A stretch of DNA of 64,000 bases from an uncultured Saprospiraceae bacterium (GCA_937959275.1 CALGLU010000041.1:1-64000), one strand, 5' to 3'; shown: positions 33,825 to 44,126, counted from the stretch's first letter. Notes: generated by a model from the letters alone, not told the origin. Program-made: numbers and translations.

Positions 33825-36164
33825 GTGGAATTAAATAAGCTAAAATACAAAATTAGAGATTCAGAATTTGATCTGAATTATTTGCCTGACCACGTACTAA
33901 TTCCTGAAGAAGTTGTTTCAAAAATCCAAAAAAATCTTGGCTTTATAGGAAAATTGAAGGATGTTAGTTCAATTTTAAATAAAGATAAGGATGATTTTAT
34001 TCCAACAATTAAAGGCTACGACTTTGATATAAATGGATGGAAATTAATTGATAAGATAGATTACGGAAAGTTGCCTGAGTCGGTTTTTGCACTTCAATCT
34101 AATGAAGAAAAGTTAAGAAGTGATGAGCTTCCTCAATTAGAGGTAATAAACCCTAAAAAGAACATTACTCCACTATTAACAGCATTTGCAACAACCGCTG
34201 ATGAAATATTGGTTGACTGTCAACAAATAATAATAAAATTTGAATCGGAACTGAAGGAAGATCAAGCGAAATCAATAATTGATAAGTTTGGCTTAATAAT
34301 CATTCACGAATATTCTTTTACTAAAAATACTTATAAGCTATTAGTGCCTAAGGATTTTAGTGCTACTCATTTTATTCAAAAGTATGAACTTAATTCTAAT
34401 AAAAATATTAAGTATGCTGAGGTATGTTATTTAAGGTCATGTGAATTAGATGGTATTAAAATAGCTGACGAAATTATTGAGGATGAATTATACAAGGATC
34501 AATGGCACTTAAAAACTATTGGTTTCGATGGTGCACTAAATTGTGTTAGAGAGAAAACCAAACATAAGGTCAAACTTGGTGTAATTGATTTTGGATTTAG
34601 TAAGACGAATAAGGAAATTTTGCCTTTCGATTTGACTAACTCAAGAAGTATAAACCCAACTTTGGAATTTTCTGATTTAAGTAGAATAGCAAATTCAGAG
34701 CACGGAACTTTATGTGCAGCTATTGCTTTGGGTCGTAAGAATGATTCTGCAGGAATAGGACCAGGGTATGATGCAGATCTTGTTGTGGTTCAAATTCCTG
34801 GAGTAGTCCAAGACAAAACTAAACCTGATACAGTCTTGTGTGAATTCAATGTATTTGCACTAGCAATTGAACATCTTATAAGTTTTAAAAATCCTACTGG
34901 ACATTTTGGTGTTGATGTGATTTCCTGTTCAATTCGAACGACCTACTTCGGCAGTAATTATGAGAATCAGGATACAAAGGTTTCAATTCTCAAAGAGGTT
35001 CTAGACTTGTGTTCTACTGCAAGAGGAGGTAAGGGCCTTCCGATATTTTGGTCTGTTCCCAATAGGGATATTGACATATCAGCTAATCGTGGTGACTTAA
35101 TCTATAGACATGAACAAGTTGTTGTTGTTGGATCTTCTGATAAAGAAAATAACAGAGTTGCTGCAGGTTTTGGTGAAGATTTAGATTTTATAGCTCCTGG
35201 TATTAACTTGATCATATCTGATAGTGAGGATAATTATCTGGGGTCAAGTTTTGCAACAGCATTTTCAGCGGGTATCGCATGCTTTATACTCTCATATAAA
35301 AATGCTTTGACGTATAAACAATTATCGAAATTATTGAAGGATAATTGTGAACCAGTTAAAAATGAAACAAAAATAAATAAAATTGGTTCTGGAATTATTA
35401 ATTTAAAAAATGTATTTAAAATGAATTTACCAAGTGAACGATATTATCATACTCATCCTGTGGATCCTTTTGTTATCAAAATATCAGAATTCAATAGTCC
35501 AAATAATGACTTGGACATATTTCATAAATATGAAATCAAGTCTATTGGAAATTCCAAATATGATATATTCTATGTACCTAAGAACAGTGGAATCAAACTT
35601 AAAGTAGGGAAAGAATTTATCAAGTATAAAATTTTCGCAAAGGAAAGTGGACAAATTCTGGAATTGAGTAATGAGAAAAAAGTAGATTTTGCAAAAATCA
35701 ATTTATTAATGGATCTACCTTTAACAGCAATAATTAAAATACCTTCAAATAAATTGAGACATTTTATTATGTTGGAAAAGACTGAGGATAAACATGGAGA
35801 GTTGGGAAGTTGTATTCCTCAATTTTATTTGGATAATGAGTTTAAGTTAATTTCCTTCGGTGAAAAGAATGGTAATTTTCTTTTATTGTTTCCATATTAT
35901 GTAGATAGAGATTTAAGTGTAAATCTTGTTGGAGGTGTTGTTCCGGTAACAAAAGAATTATTCGAAGCAGTAAATGCTAAGCTAGCTAAAGCATTTAATG
36001 GAAATAGAGGAAATCGTATAGAATTAGTGAGATTAGTACAAGCAAACGCACCTAAAATGGAATCTACAGAAGAAGAATCTAGAGAAGAGGCTTCTGTTGC
36101 AGAAGGTACGCAACCAGTGAACATGTCAATCTTGATTGATGGTATGCCTGCTAATTCATATTAA
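33825..36164 (+). CDS. Cytosolic subtilisin-family (S8) serine protease
   Basis: A 779-residue protein starting at GTG 33825, 14 bp after the anti-sigma gene. No signal peptide is visible. Residues about 125-205 resemble an inhibitor-like prodomain (ILVDCQQIIIKFESEL). The S8 domain has D255 (LGVIDFGFS), H293 (SEHGTLCAAIA), a probable oxyanion Asn in SVPNRD (413) and S475 in GSSFATAFSAGIA, so the triad is intact. The C-terminal ~270 residues are of unknown fold and end in an acidic stretch and ILIDGMPANSY. Its stop codon overlaps that of the convergent CHAT gene. A regulatory protease for the sigma/anti-sigma pair or the CHAT protein is plausible. Confidence 0.88.
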   Translation: MELNKLKYKIRDSEFDLNYLPDHVLIPEEVVSKIQKNLGFIGKLKDVSSILNKDKDDFIPTIKGYDFDINGWKLIDKIDYGKLPESVFALQSNEEKLRSDELPQLEVINPKKNITPLLTAFATTADEILVDCQQIIIKFESELKEDQAKSIIDKFGLIIIHEYSFTKNTYKLLVPKDFSATHFIQKYELNSNKNIKYAEVCYLRSCELDGIKIADEIIEDELYKDQWHLKTIGFDGALNCVREKTKHKVKLGVIDFGFSKTNKEILPFDLTNSRSINPTLEFSDLSRIANSEHGTLCAAIALGRKNDSAGIGPGYDADLVVVQIPGVVQDKTKPDTVLCEFNVFALAIEHLISFKNPTGHFGVDVISCSIRTTYFGSNYENQDTKVSILKEVLDLCSTARGGKGLPIFWSVPNRDIDISANRGDLIYRHEQVVVVGSSDKENNRVAAGFGEDLDFIAPGINLIISDSEDNYLGSSFATAFSAGIACFILSYKNALTYKQLSKLLKDNCEPVKNETKINKIGSGIINLKNVFKMNLPSERYYHTHPVDPFVIKISEFNSPNNDLDIFHKYEIKSIGNSKYDIFYVPKNSGIKLKVGKEFIKYKIFAKESGQILELSNEKKVDFAKINLLMDLPLTAIIKIPSNKLRHFIMLEKTEDKHGELGSCIPQFYLDNEFKLISFGEKNGNFLLLFPYYVDRDLSVNLVGGVVPVTKELFEAVNAKLAKAFNGNRGNRIELVRLVQANAPKMESTEEESREEASVAEGTQPVNMSILIDGMPANSY

Positions 36165-38773
36165 ATAGAATATTTTAAAGCAGCCCAATAATGTGGATGA
36201 GCTAATAGGTTATCCTGTATCATTTGTAGTTTTGCATCCCGCAAGCTATTTTCAATTGAATTGTATTTGAGGTTTTCATAAAATATTTTGAACAGTCTTT
36301 GAGTTGCAAAATCTGATATTTGCCAATCGGCAGTAATCGTACCAGAGGCTCCTGCAGATAATAAATATGTATTGAGAGAATGGACTCCTTCACCTTTTAT
36401 GTAGCTGCCCTCAGAGGATTCGCAGCTTGACATGACTAATAATTTATTATCGATTTTGTTTTGTAAGAGTTCAAAGCCAAATAAAGTGTCACAGCCATAG
36501 GTGTGATTTCTAGAGTATAGTTGAATGTTGTCCCTTAAGTCCAACGAAGCACTACTATGTGTTGCTATGTGCAGTATGTCTGTATCTTGATTATTTAGTT
36601 CATTAAGTATCCTGTCCTTTGTAAACAAATTTCCGCTAAATACTGAGGCATCTGGAAAGTAAGATTTAATGATATCAATTTCTTTTATTGTATAGTTCAA
36701 TTCTGGCAAGCTACATTTTGTGGATTTATTTTCTAAGGTTGTGTTGTCTGAAAAGGAAAAGGCAGAGATCTTTGGAGTATTACTTATGGGCTCATTTATA
36801 TTCTTTTTTAAATACCGAAACGAAGGTGAGTTAATAAACGTCGCATAGTGTAATAAGTAGTCAACCTGTTCATCATTTTTAAGACTATTATTTGTTGGTG
36901 TTAATAACTCAATGTTTAGCAAATTTAATTCTGGATCTGATATGACATATGTTATTCTGTCTTGCTCGAATGTCTGAAATGGTAATAGGAATTTGTATAA
37001 ATAATGTAAGCTCTCAGTAAATAAGGGCTCTATTTTGCTTCTTTTTTTAATTTTACTATTGATGTATTTGCTCGTTTCTAAATATTTATCATCTATTCTG
37101 CACTTGTAAAGAGTATCTATACTGTTGCCTAAGTACCGTATGAATATATTAGAATCTATTTTTTCAAATATTAATAAGGTGTTTTTAGATTTGACAATAT
37201 TATCCTGCAGATCAATAAGTGAGTCTTTTTCATAATCATTAAAGAATGATAATTTATGTTCTTTGGTGCTTTTGTTTCTAATTTTAAACTCACTCAGTAC
37301 TCTATCCAAAGTAATGTTATCATTAAAAGCATTCAATTTTAATTTCAGAAGTTCACTTTCTAATGTTTGTTCTTTTCTAACAGAATTTATATCAGGTATC
37401 CGTTTAGTATTATATACATTAACTAGTTTATTGTATCTACTCAGTTCATTATAATAGTCAAAATTATGCAAGTGTCTTTGTTTGCGAGTTAATTTATACA
37501 GTTGGTAATAGATCTGCATTCCTGTATTCAGTAGGCTCTGTCTTTTGCTTAGAAATAAATATATAGCTTCCTCGTGATTAGGGATTTTATCTTTTCTCAT
37601 CAATTCTATGCTCAAATGAAATAGTTCTTCCGCTTTTTTAATGTGTTCTGGTGCTGAAGAGAATAAATACCATTTTAAGAATATGTCTGAAGCCTTTGAT
37701 GATTTATAGAATGCAAAATCATTATCCTTTTTTATCTCTTGAATAAAATCAGAGTAGTCAAATTGACTAAGCAATTGATTTTTTGTTGAGGAATAAGTAT
37801 AGTTGAGAGATTGCTCAAATTTATTTTTATCTAAGAGTGCTTTGGAGAGGTAATCTGTTTGATTTTGAAAATATACCCGATTCAAAGGTTTTCGATTATG
37901 AATATGTGTAATTGATTTTTCTAACGATTCTATTACTTTTTCAGTTTCTTGGGTTCTCATAAAGTAATGTGATTTCCATCTTTCTATGTTTGTGTGATCA
38001 GTTGAACATTGTTCGATGTTTTTAGACATTTCATCTATTTGTCTTAAGATTTTGGTGCTGTCTGATTTCCCTTCAATGATTTTAATAATTAAGTCTAGAC
38101 TTTCTATTTCTTGATTAAGTCGTTCACAGATATCTATATTGTTTTTATATTTTAATTCTTTTAATTGTTTTCTTGTTTCATCATATAGTCCAAATCTGAA
38201 TAGTATTTGGCATTTATTAAGTTTTGCCTTGGCCTTGTATTTATAGCCGAATGAACTTTGATCTATTTGTTTGTTGCAATAATTCAATGCAATGTAATAT
38301 CTCTCTAAAAGTAAATTAGTATAGATTAATCGATCTAAAACCCAATATTTTTCATAATTGTATTCTGATTTGTGGGTTATAAGATTGTAAGCTTTTAAAT
38401 AATAAATTCTAGATGAGTCGATATTTACTTTGTTTTTTAAATGGTCTTCACCAATTGCAGCTAAGGTGTATATACGAGTTAATGTATCCTGTACATTATC
38501 ATTCTTAAATTCTTGTATTGGTTTTGAATAGTTGTAAAAATCAATAACACTGTTTAGGTTTTTATTGATAGAATCTAGTTGGATGTTGCTAATTTCCTTA
38601 CTCGTTTCTATTGAGTCTTCAAAAAAGTATTTTGAGTAGTAATTGTTGAAAGATATTTGTAGTGCATTGTGATGAGCTAATGTATTATTTAGGTTTGGGG
38701 GATGTTGAGTTTCATCATTTTCCGTACATGCGATAACGAAACATAAAAGATATAGGAGACAAGTATTTCTCAA
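36161..38773 (-). CDS. CHAT-domain (caspase-like) TPR lipoprotein
   Basis: An 870-residue protein. The N-terminus MRNTCLLYLLCFVIAC ends in a lipobox-like Cys, so export and lipid anchoring are likely. Residues about 50-480 are alpha-helical TPR-like repeats. The C-terminal CHAT protease domain (about 570-870) keeps the dyad H739 (DILHIATHSS) and C784 (LVMSSCESSEG), plus SAGASGTITADWQISD and AHPHYWAALKYSI. CHAT proteases cut specific partner proteins. Convergent with the S8 gene (stop codons overlap), it faces the sigma operon. Its target is unknown; the anti-sigma protein is a candidate. Confidence 0.88.
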   Translation of the reverse strand: MRNTCLLYLLCFVIACTENDETQHPPNLNNTLAHHNALQISFNNYYSKYFFEDSIETSKEISNIQLDSINKNLNSVIDFYNYSKPIQEFKNDNVQDTLTRIYTLAAIGEDHLKNKVNIDSSRIYYLKAYNLITHKSEYNYEKYWVLDRLIYTNLLLERYYIALNYCNKQIDQSSFGYKYKAKAKLNKCQILFRFGLYDETRKQLKELKYKNNIDICERLNQEIESLDLIIKIIEGKSDSTKILRQIDEMSKNIEQCSTDHTNIERWKSHYFMRTQETEKVIESLEKSITHIHNRKPLNRVYFQNQTDYLSKALLDKNKFEQSLNYTYSSTKNQLLSQFDYSDFIQEIKKDNDFAFYKSSKASDIFLKWYLFSSAPEHIKKAEELFHLSIELMRKDKIPNHEEAIYLFLSKRQSLLNTGMQIYYQLYKLTRKQRHLHNFDYYNELSRYNKLVNVYNTKRIPDINSVRKEQTLESELLKLKLNAFNDNITLDRVLSEFKIRNKSTKEHKLSFFNDYEKDSLIDLQDNIVKSKNTLLIFEKIDSNIFIRYLGNSIDTLYKCRIDDKYLETSKYINSKIKKRSKIEPLFTESLHYLYKFLLPFQTFEQDRITYVISDPELNLLNIELLTPTNNSLKNDEQVDYLLHYATFINSPSFRYLKKNINEPISNTPKISAFSFSDNTTLENKSTKCSLPELNYTIKEIDIIKSYFPDASVFSGNLFTKDRILNELNNQDTDILHIATHSSASLDLRDNIQLYSRNHTYGCDTLFGFELLQNKIDNKLLVMSSCESSEGSYIKGEGVHSLNTYLLSAGASGTITADWQISDFATQRLFKIFYENLKYNSIENSLRDAKLQMIQDNLLAHPHYWAALKYSI

Positions 38774-38813
38774 CTTTGGTTTATTATAATTTATTTGGAA
38801 TCATTCTTGATAA

Positions 38814-39782
38814 TCAATAAATCTCATTCCTTAACACCATCCTCTCCAATTTCTCTTGATTGATGGTCTGTTGCTTCTTTGTTTTTGTCAAATCATCTTG
38901 GAGCATATTATTAATCCGATGCATCTTAGCAAGCGTCATATCTATATGAGACAAACATATCTTCAGCTGACTCCGACGGATATAATCCGAAATAAAGCCA
39001 TCATAGAAATGCGCTAAGAAAGTCGATATCGTAGACGTAAAGGGCGTATAGTCCATATCAAATCGATCACTGACATCATAGAGCTCATCTGCATACCTGT
39101 CACAAAGTCTAGATATGATCTGAAGTGATAGTTGTAGACTTTTGGCTTGCCTCCGCTTTTGTATAGGTAGATTGATAACAGTTTGGTGATTTCTTATTTC
39201 TGTGGCTTGTAAAAGGCTGATGCTACTGAGCTCTACTAACTCATTGTATAAGGTCGTTAGCAATTGAATTAATTCTTTGCCAACATCATATGCCTCTATA
39301 ATCTGCTGTTGCTGATAAGCATGATTTCTAATGGCTGATTCTAGTAGGATGATCTCTGTTGCTAGTTCTTTATGTCTAAACTTTAATTGGGATGTTTTTT
39401 CTGATAGTAATTTTTGATATTGTTCTTCTACACCATGATAACTCGTGAGCTTATCTTCAAGGATACCGACCTCAAATTCTATTGTTTGTATGCGGTCCAA
39501 ACAGTTTTTATAATTCAAGTGTGTTAGGAGGAAGGTTTGTCGTTCTCTCTCATAATGCGTGTCATCTTGTGATCCTAGAATTTTATTGAAGAGTTTGATG
39601 AGGTTTGACGGTTCTTCAATGTTCATTTTATCGTCTAACTCTTCTAATTCTTCCTTGAACGTTTTCAATTCAAGTTGATGTAAGTTCAGCCTTGATTTTA
39701 TGATCGCCAGATGCGTTTCAATCTGTTGTTTTTCATTGCGTTTATCCGCTATTGTTTTTAGGCGTTCTTCTAGGTCTTTCAT
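38814..39782 (-). CDS. Coiled-coil protein of unknown function
   Basis: A 322-residue protein without signal peptide or membrane helix. Heptad-rich coiled coils run through about 1-50 (LEERLKTIADKRNEKQQIETHL), 85-150 and 290-320. A helical middle (155-290) contains conserved-looking SRLCDRYADELYDVSDRF and STFLAHFYDGFISDYIRRSQLK. I do not recognise the family. It lies upstream of the CHAT gene on the same strand and may be cotranscribed with it. Confidence 0.65.
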   Translation of the reverse strand: MKDLEERLKTIADKRNEKQQIETHLAIIKSRLNLHQLELKTFKEELEELDDKMNIEEPSNLIKLFNKILGSQDDTHYERERQTFLLTHLNYKNCLDRIQTIEFEVGILEDKLTSYHGVEEQYQKLLSEKTSQLKFRHKELATEIILLESAIRNHAYQQQQIIEAYDVGKELIQLLTTLYNELVELSSISLLQATEIRNHQTVINLPIQKRRQAKSLQLSLQIISRLCDRYADELYDVSDRFDMDYTPFTSTISTFLAHFYDGFISDYIRRSQLKICLSHIDMTLAKMHRINNMLQDDLTKTKKQQTINQEKLERMVLRNEIY

Positions 39783-39791
39783 TAGTGTATT

Positions 39792-39916
39792 ATAATCATG
39801 TCATCCTTTCAGGATTATGTGTTTTATATCCGTGATAGTATTATAATCATGTCATCCCTTTTGGATTATAATTAATTTGAATTGCCAATTTTTGACAATA
39901 TCAATTTAACAGTTTT
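39792..39916. repeat. Duplicated upstream region, copy A
   Basis: ATAATCATGTCATCC-type motifs start at 39792 and 39843 (51 bp apart), each followed by a TTTC/TTTT loop and GGATT. ATATCAATTTAACAGTTTT follows at 39898. The same three blocks with the same spacing occur at 40382-40507. Copy A lies directly 5' of the coiled-coil gene start. Confidence 0.75.
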
Positions 39917-39962
39917 CTTCTATCTAAGATAAGCTAATCGACGAAATATTATTCTAAATCTA

Positions 39963-40355
39963 CTAAACCCATTTTTCTGTAAATAGCTCCTTTACATGCT
40001 CCCTCTGAATTTCTATAATCGTAAAAATGCCAAGTAAAATTCCAAGAATTCCTGAAAAGCAATTGATTATGGAAACGATCATGATAAAGGTGTGATGGCG
40101 TTCCTCTCGCATATATTTTGCCGCTAAAAAATTTAGAACTCTGGTGATGGCTATTGCTATTGCAAGAAACACACCAACGCTAGCCATTAATGCGCCTGGG
40201 TTAAATGGTAGTTCGTTATTTTTTAAATCCTGTGTCGCGACTAACAGGCCGCTACCTCCAAAAATCAAGAGTACAAATAATGCAACTAAGATGCTTAATA
40301 CTGCCTTGATAATATGTAGGACTCTTAATGTGCTTAAGTTATTCATGTCAGTCAT
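39963..40355 (-). CDS. Small membrane protein
   Basis: A 130-residue protein with three hydrophobic helices: about 17-40 (AVLSILVALFVLLIFGGSGLL), 53-75 and 90-115 (TFIMIVSIINCFSGILGILLGIF). A second ATG at 40346 is a possible start. I do not recognise the family. It stands between the two copies of the duplicated upstream region. Confidence 0.65.
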   Translation of the reverse strand: MTDMNNLSTLRVLHIIKAVLSILVALFVLLIFGGSGLLVATQDLKNNELPFNPGALMASVGVFLAIAIAITRVLNFLAAKYMREERHHTFIMIVSIINCFSGILGILLGIFTIIEIQREHVKELFTEKWV

Positions 40356-40381
40356 TATAAGTTATGTTTTTCTGCTGTGTT

Positions 40382-40507
40382 ACAATCATTTCATTCTTTC
40401 AGGATTTTCTCTTTTGTTTAGGGTTGAATTTTATAATCATGTCATCTCTTCGGGTTTTCATTCATATCTCATACCCATATGTATATCGATATCAAATTAA
40501 CAGTTTT
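40382..40507. repeat. Duplicated upstream region, copy B
   Basis: ACAATCATTTCATTC at 40382 and ATAATCATGTCATCT at 40433 are 51 bp apart, as in copy A, and ATATCAAATTAACAGTTTT at 40489 completes the block. It lies 5' of the small membrane protein gene on the minus strand and 40 bp before the BNR-repeat gene on the plus strand. Confidence 0.75.
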
Positions 40508-40546
40508 TATTGAGCATTTGATTATATTTCAGCTCAACTCTAAAGT

Positions 40547-43500
40547 ATGAATCATTCACGATATAAAAAATATAGCCTAGCTCTCATTTTCATATGCATT
40601 GGCTTACTCGCCTTTACGCAAGGCTTTGATCCGACTCAATTTAAGGATTTAGCACCTAGAAATATTGGGCCTGCAGGTATGTCTGGCCGGATCACAGCCA
40701 TTGATGTTGATCTGTCTAATCAGGATGTCATCTACGCAGGCGCTGCCTCTGGAGGTGTCTGGAAATCGATCAATGGTGGGATTGCCTGGGACCCGATTTT
40801 TGATGATCAAGCCACGCAGTCCATTGGCGCTATCGAAATTAACCAATCCAACCCTTCAGAAATATGGGTTGGTACTGGCGAGGGCAATCCTCGAAATTCT
40901 CACAATAGCGGTGCTGGTATTTATAAGTCTATAGATGGTGGAGTGACTTGGGTGAGCAAAGGATTAGAGGAGACCAAACTCATACATCGAGTGATCGTCA
41001 AGGCTGATGACACCAATACCATCTTTGTCGGAGCTATGGGTTCGGCTTGGGGTGATAGTCAGCACAGAGGTGTATACAAGTCAACTGATGGCGGCAATAA
41101 TTGGAAGAAGGTATTATATGTTAATGAAAGCACTGGCATAGCAGATCTCATTGTTGACCCTAATAATCCCAACAAACTATTTGCAGCGATGTGGGATTTT
41201 AGACGGACGCCTTGGGATATGGTGTCTGGTGGTCCTGGTTCTGGCCTCTATGTATCTCATGATGCGGGCGAAACGTGGACAAAGCGAACTGATGAGGACG
41301 GATTACCTAAGGGTGATTTAGGGCGAATGGGTTTGGCGATGTCGGCTGCAAATACAAATGTGGTCTATGCCTTGGTTGAAGCAAAGGAAAATGCCTTGTA
41401 TAAATCCTTAGATGGCGGTATCAGTTGGGCAGAACATTCAACACATGAAAATATTGGAAATCGACCATTTTATTATTACGAACTCCATGCTGACCCAAGT
41501 AATGAGAATATTGTCTATAGTCTCTGGTCTTACGTCTCCAAAAGTACCGATGGTGGCAAGACATTCAAAGTCATCGCTGACTATGGCAATGCTGTTCATC
41601 CTGATCACCACGCCTTTTGGATTTCACCGGATGATCCTGGATTTGTGTTAGATGGTAATGATGGAGGCATGAACATATCCAAAGATGGAGGAGATACCTG
41701 GCGCTTTGTAGAGAATCTGCCAGTTGGCCAGTTCTACCACGTCGATGTTGACGATGACTTTCCCTACAATGTCTATGGCGGGATGCAGGATAATGGCTCA
41801 TGGGCAGGTCCAGGTTTTGTGCTAAAGTCTGGTGGGATTCGCAACTCAGATTGGCAAGAAGTTATGTTTGGTGATGGTTTTGATGTCAGCCCACTTCCCA
41901 ACGATAGCCGCTACGGCTATGCGATGTCTCAGGGAGGCAATCTTGGGCGATATGATCGCCAAACAGGTAGAACGGAGTACATAAAACCAGTACATCCAGA
42001 TGGCACAGCACTTCGTTATCACTGGAACGCCGCTCTCGCTCAAGACCCATTCGAAGATTGTAGTCTTTACTACGGAAGCCAGTTTGTGCACTACAGTCGC
42101 GATTGTGGTTTGTCTTGGGATGTCATTTCTCCTGATCTGACAACTAATGATACAATGAAGCAAAAGCAATTGTTCAGCGGAGGATTAACCTTTGATGTGA
42201 CAGGCGCTGAAAATCATACCACGATCATTGCCATCGCTCCAAGTCCTGTTGATAAGGAGGTGATTTGGGTGGGGACCGATGATGGCAATGTGCAGTTGAC
42301 AAAAGATGGTGGCAAGAGTTGGACAAACCTAATTAACAAGATGCCGTCTGTGCCAAAGAACGCTTGGGTACCTCAGATTGAAGTCTCCAAAACGAATGCA
42401 GCAGAAGCATTCGTAGTCATTAATAATTTTAGACAAAATGACTGGTCAGCATATACTTACCACACGAGTAATTATGGAGCCAGTTGGAGTCGGATCGCTG
42501 ATGACCGACAAGTGAAAGGCTTTGTGAACGCGATCACACAAGATCCTGTTGAGCCTAATTTGCTGTTCTTAGGGACAGATGTCGGCTTGTATGTGTCATT
42601 GGACAAAGGGCGGCATTGGACCCATTGGATGGAAGGCTTTCCTGCTGTCCAAATACGAGATATGAAGATTCAAGAACAAATGAACGACTTGGTGATTGGG
42701 ACATTTGGGCGCTCGTTTTGGGTGATGGATGACATCAGACCCTTGCGAGAATTAGCTGCGAATCAATCAATGCTCAAAGCCGAATTCGCCGTCTTTGATG
42801 GCCCTGATGCTTACCTGACATCAAACAGGTCTTATGATGGTGTGCGGTTTGGTGCACAAGGTACATTCGCTGGTGAAAATAAAAATCGAGGCGCACAGTT
42901 CTCTGTTTGGAATACAATAGAAGCTAAGAAAGATGAAGCAAAGCAAGCTGAAAAAAGCAAAGACAAGTCTGAAGACGTTGAAGCCAAAAAGAAAAAGAAA
43001 GACGATGGTAAAATGCATGTCTCCATTCTAAATGAGAAAGGTGATACGATCAGACAGTTTTCAACCAAGCTCAAGGAAAAAGGACTCAATCGAGTGGGGT
43101 GGGGCTTAACACAAGAAGGCGTCTTTTATCCGAGTCGATCGATTAGAGATGAAGACGCTGAACCACCAGCAAATATTAGGGTCATGCCGGGAACATATAA
43201 GGCGATCTTCGAGTATAAAGAACACAAGGACTCGACAGAAGTGCAGGTAAAACTAGACCCAAGGCTAGATGTCAGTACGGCTGATGTAGAAATGAGAAAG
43301 ATGGCCATCAATGAATTTAATGGGTCAGTTGCCGCTGCAGCTGTTGCCCTCGAACAAATTCAGGAAGCCAAAAAGTCTATGGACTTAATCAAACAAATGA
43401 TGGTCAATCTTCCCGATTCGACACAAATGGAATTAAAAGACTTACACAAAGATCACATGACTAAGATCAAAGACTTGGAAGGTCTATTTCTAAATAAGCC

Positions 43501-43756
43501 AAAGGTGAAAGGTATCCAACGCGACCCATCGAAGCTCAATAATCAAATATCCACTGCAAATCGCTACCTGCGCTCAGCTTGGTCACAGCCTGGCGAAAAT
43601 GCCAAACAAGTCGTAAGTCAAACATATGAGCAAATCAAGGATGCAGTCAACCAGATTAATGAATATTTAGAAGGAGACTGGCAGTCATATGTTACTCGAG
43701 TTTCAGCCATTGAATTCAATCCATTTAAAGCCTTAAAGAAGATTAAATTGGAATAG
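40547..43756 (+). CDS. Secreted BNR/Asp-box beta-propeller (sortilin/VPS10-like) protein
   Basis: A 1069-residue protein with signal peptide MNHSRYKKYSLALIFICIGLLAFTQ. Residues about 35-740 carry repeated Asp-box motifs (GGVWKSINGGIAW, GIYKSIDGGVTW, GVYKSTDGGNNW, LTKDGGKSWT), which form tandem beta-propellers related to VPS10/sortilin and xyloglucanase-type folds. A Lys/Asp-rich charged segment (about 795-825) leads into a helical C-terminus. Such proteins are common in Bacteroidota and usually annotated as glycosyl hydrolase-like without proven activity. Confidence 0.85.
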   Translation: MNHSRYKKYSLALIFICIGLLAFTQGFDPTQFKDLAPRNIGPAGMSGRITAIDVDLSNQDVIYAGAASGGVWKSINGGIAWDPIFDDQATQSIGAIEINQSNPSEIWVGTGEGNPRNSHNSGAGIYKSIDGGVTWVSKGLEETKLIHRVIVKADDTNTIFVGAMGSAWGDSQHRGVYKSTDGGNNWKKVLYVNESTGIADLIVDPNNPNKLFAAMWDFRRTPWDMVSGGPGSGLYVSHDAGETWTKRTDEDGLPKGDLGRMGLAMSAANTNVVYALVEAKENALYKSLDGGISWAEHSTHENIGNRPFYYYELHADPSNENIVYSLWSYVSKSTDGGKTFKVIADYGNAVHPDHHAFWISPDDPGFVLDGNDGGMNISKDGGDTWRFVENLPVGQFYHVDVDDDFPYNVYGGMQDNGSWAGPGFVLKSGGIRNSDWQEVMFGDGFDVSPLPNDSRYGYAMSQGGNLGRYDRQTGRTEYIKPVHPDGTALRYHWNAALAQDPFEDCSLYYGSQFVHYSRDCGLSWDVISPDLTTNDTMKQKQLFSGGLTFDVTGAENHTTIIAIAPSPVDKEVIWVGTDDGNVQLTKDGGKSWTNLINKMPSVPKNAWVPQIEVSKTNAAEAFVVINNFRQNDWSAYTYHTSNYGASWSRIADDRQVKGFVNAITQDPVEPNLLFLGTDVGLYVSLDKGRHWTHWMEGFPAVQIRDMKIQEQMNDLVIGTFGRSFWVMDDIRPLRELAANQSMLKAEFAVFDGPDAYLTSNRSYDGVRFGAQGTFAGENKNRGAQFSVWNTIEAKKDEAKQAEKSKDKSEDVEAKKKKKDDGKMHVSILNEKGDTIRQFSTKLKEKGLNRVGWGLTQEGVFYPSRSIRDEDAEPPANIRVMPGTYKAIFEYKEHKDSTEVQVKLDPRLDVSTADVEMRKMAINEFNGSVAAAAVALEQIQEAKKSMDLIKQMMVNLPDSTQMELKDLHKDHMTKIKDLEGLFLNKPKVKGIQRDPSKLNNQISTANRYLRSAWSQPGENAKQVVSQTYEQIKDAVNQINEYLEGDWQSYVTRVSAIEFNPFKALKKIKLE

Positions 43757-44126
43757 CCAATCTCACTTTTTCCTAAAAGATCGACACACTTTGCTCATCC
43801 TTTCATAATCATAGATTAACGTCTATGTTAGATAAGCCTTGATTTAAGGTTTTAGGCGGTCTCTTTTCAGTGGCTTTACCTGACTAATCGTCTAATTTTG
43901 AGCCACGCTTGTTCTTTGATTTATTATAACGCCTTAGAAGTTTCAACATAGTAAAAAGGAATACAGCAAGTAACAAGATTTTAAAAGAAAAAGAAGTGAT
44001 GAATAAAAAGAAATCAGAATCTAACATAATTAGTGTCAATTAGAAGTGGATAAAACTAAGATGTGAAAGAGATAATTGATAATATTCAACCGATCAATGA
44101 ATTCCACATAAATGTAAAACCAAATC
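43757..44126. other. Intergenic region without recognised features
   Basis: About 370 bp between convergent genes. Only weak stems are seen (for example CCTTGATTTAAGG near 43838); nothing qualifies as a terminator or a gene. Confidence 0.3.

Noticed and set aside
32450-38773. Type III-E CRISPR (Craspase) system
   Set aside because: CHAT and an ECF sigma are present, but there is no gRAMP effector, no Csx30/31 and no CRISPR array. Only the analogy is kept.
39789-40465. Regular repeats with constant spacing, CRISPR-like at first sight
   Set aside because: Only four degenerate motifs in two separate pairs with a gene between them; no array of equal spacers and no cas gene in the window.
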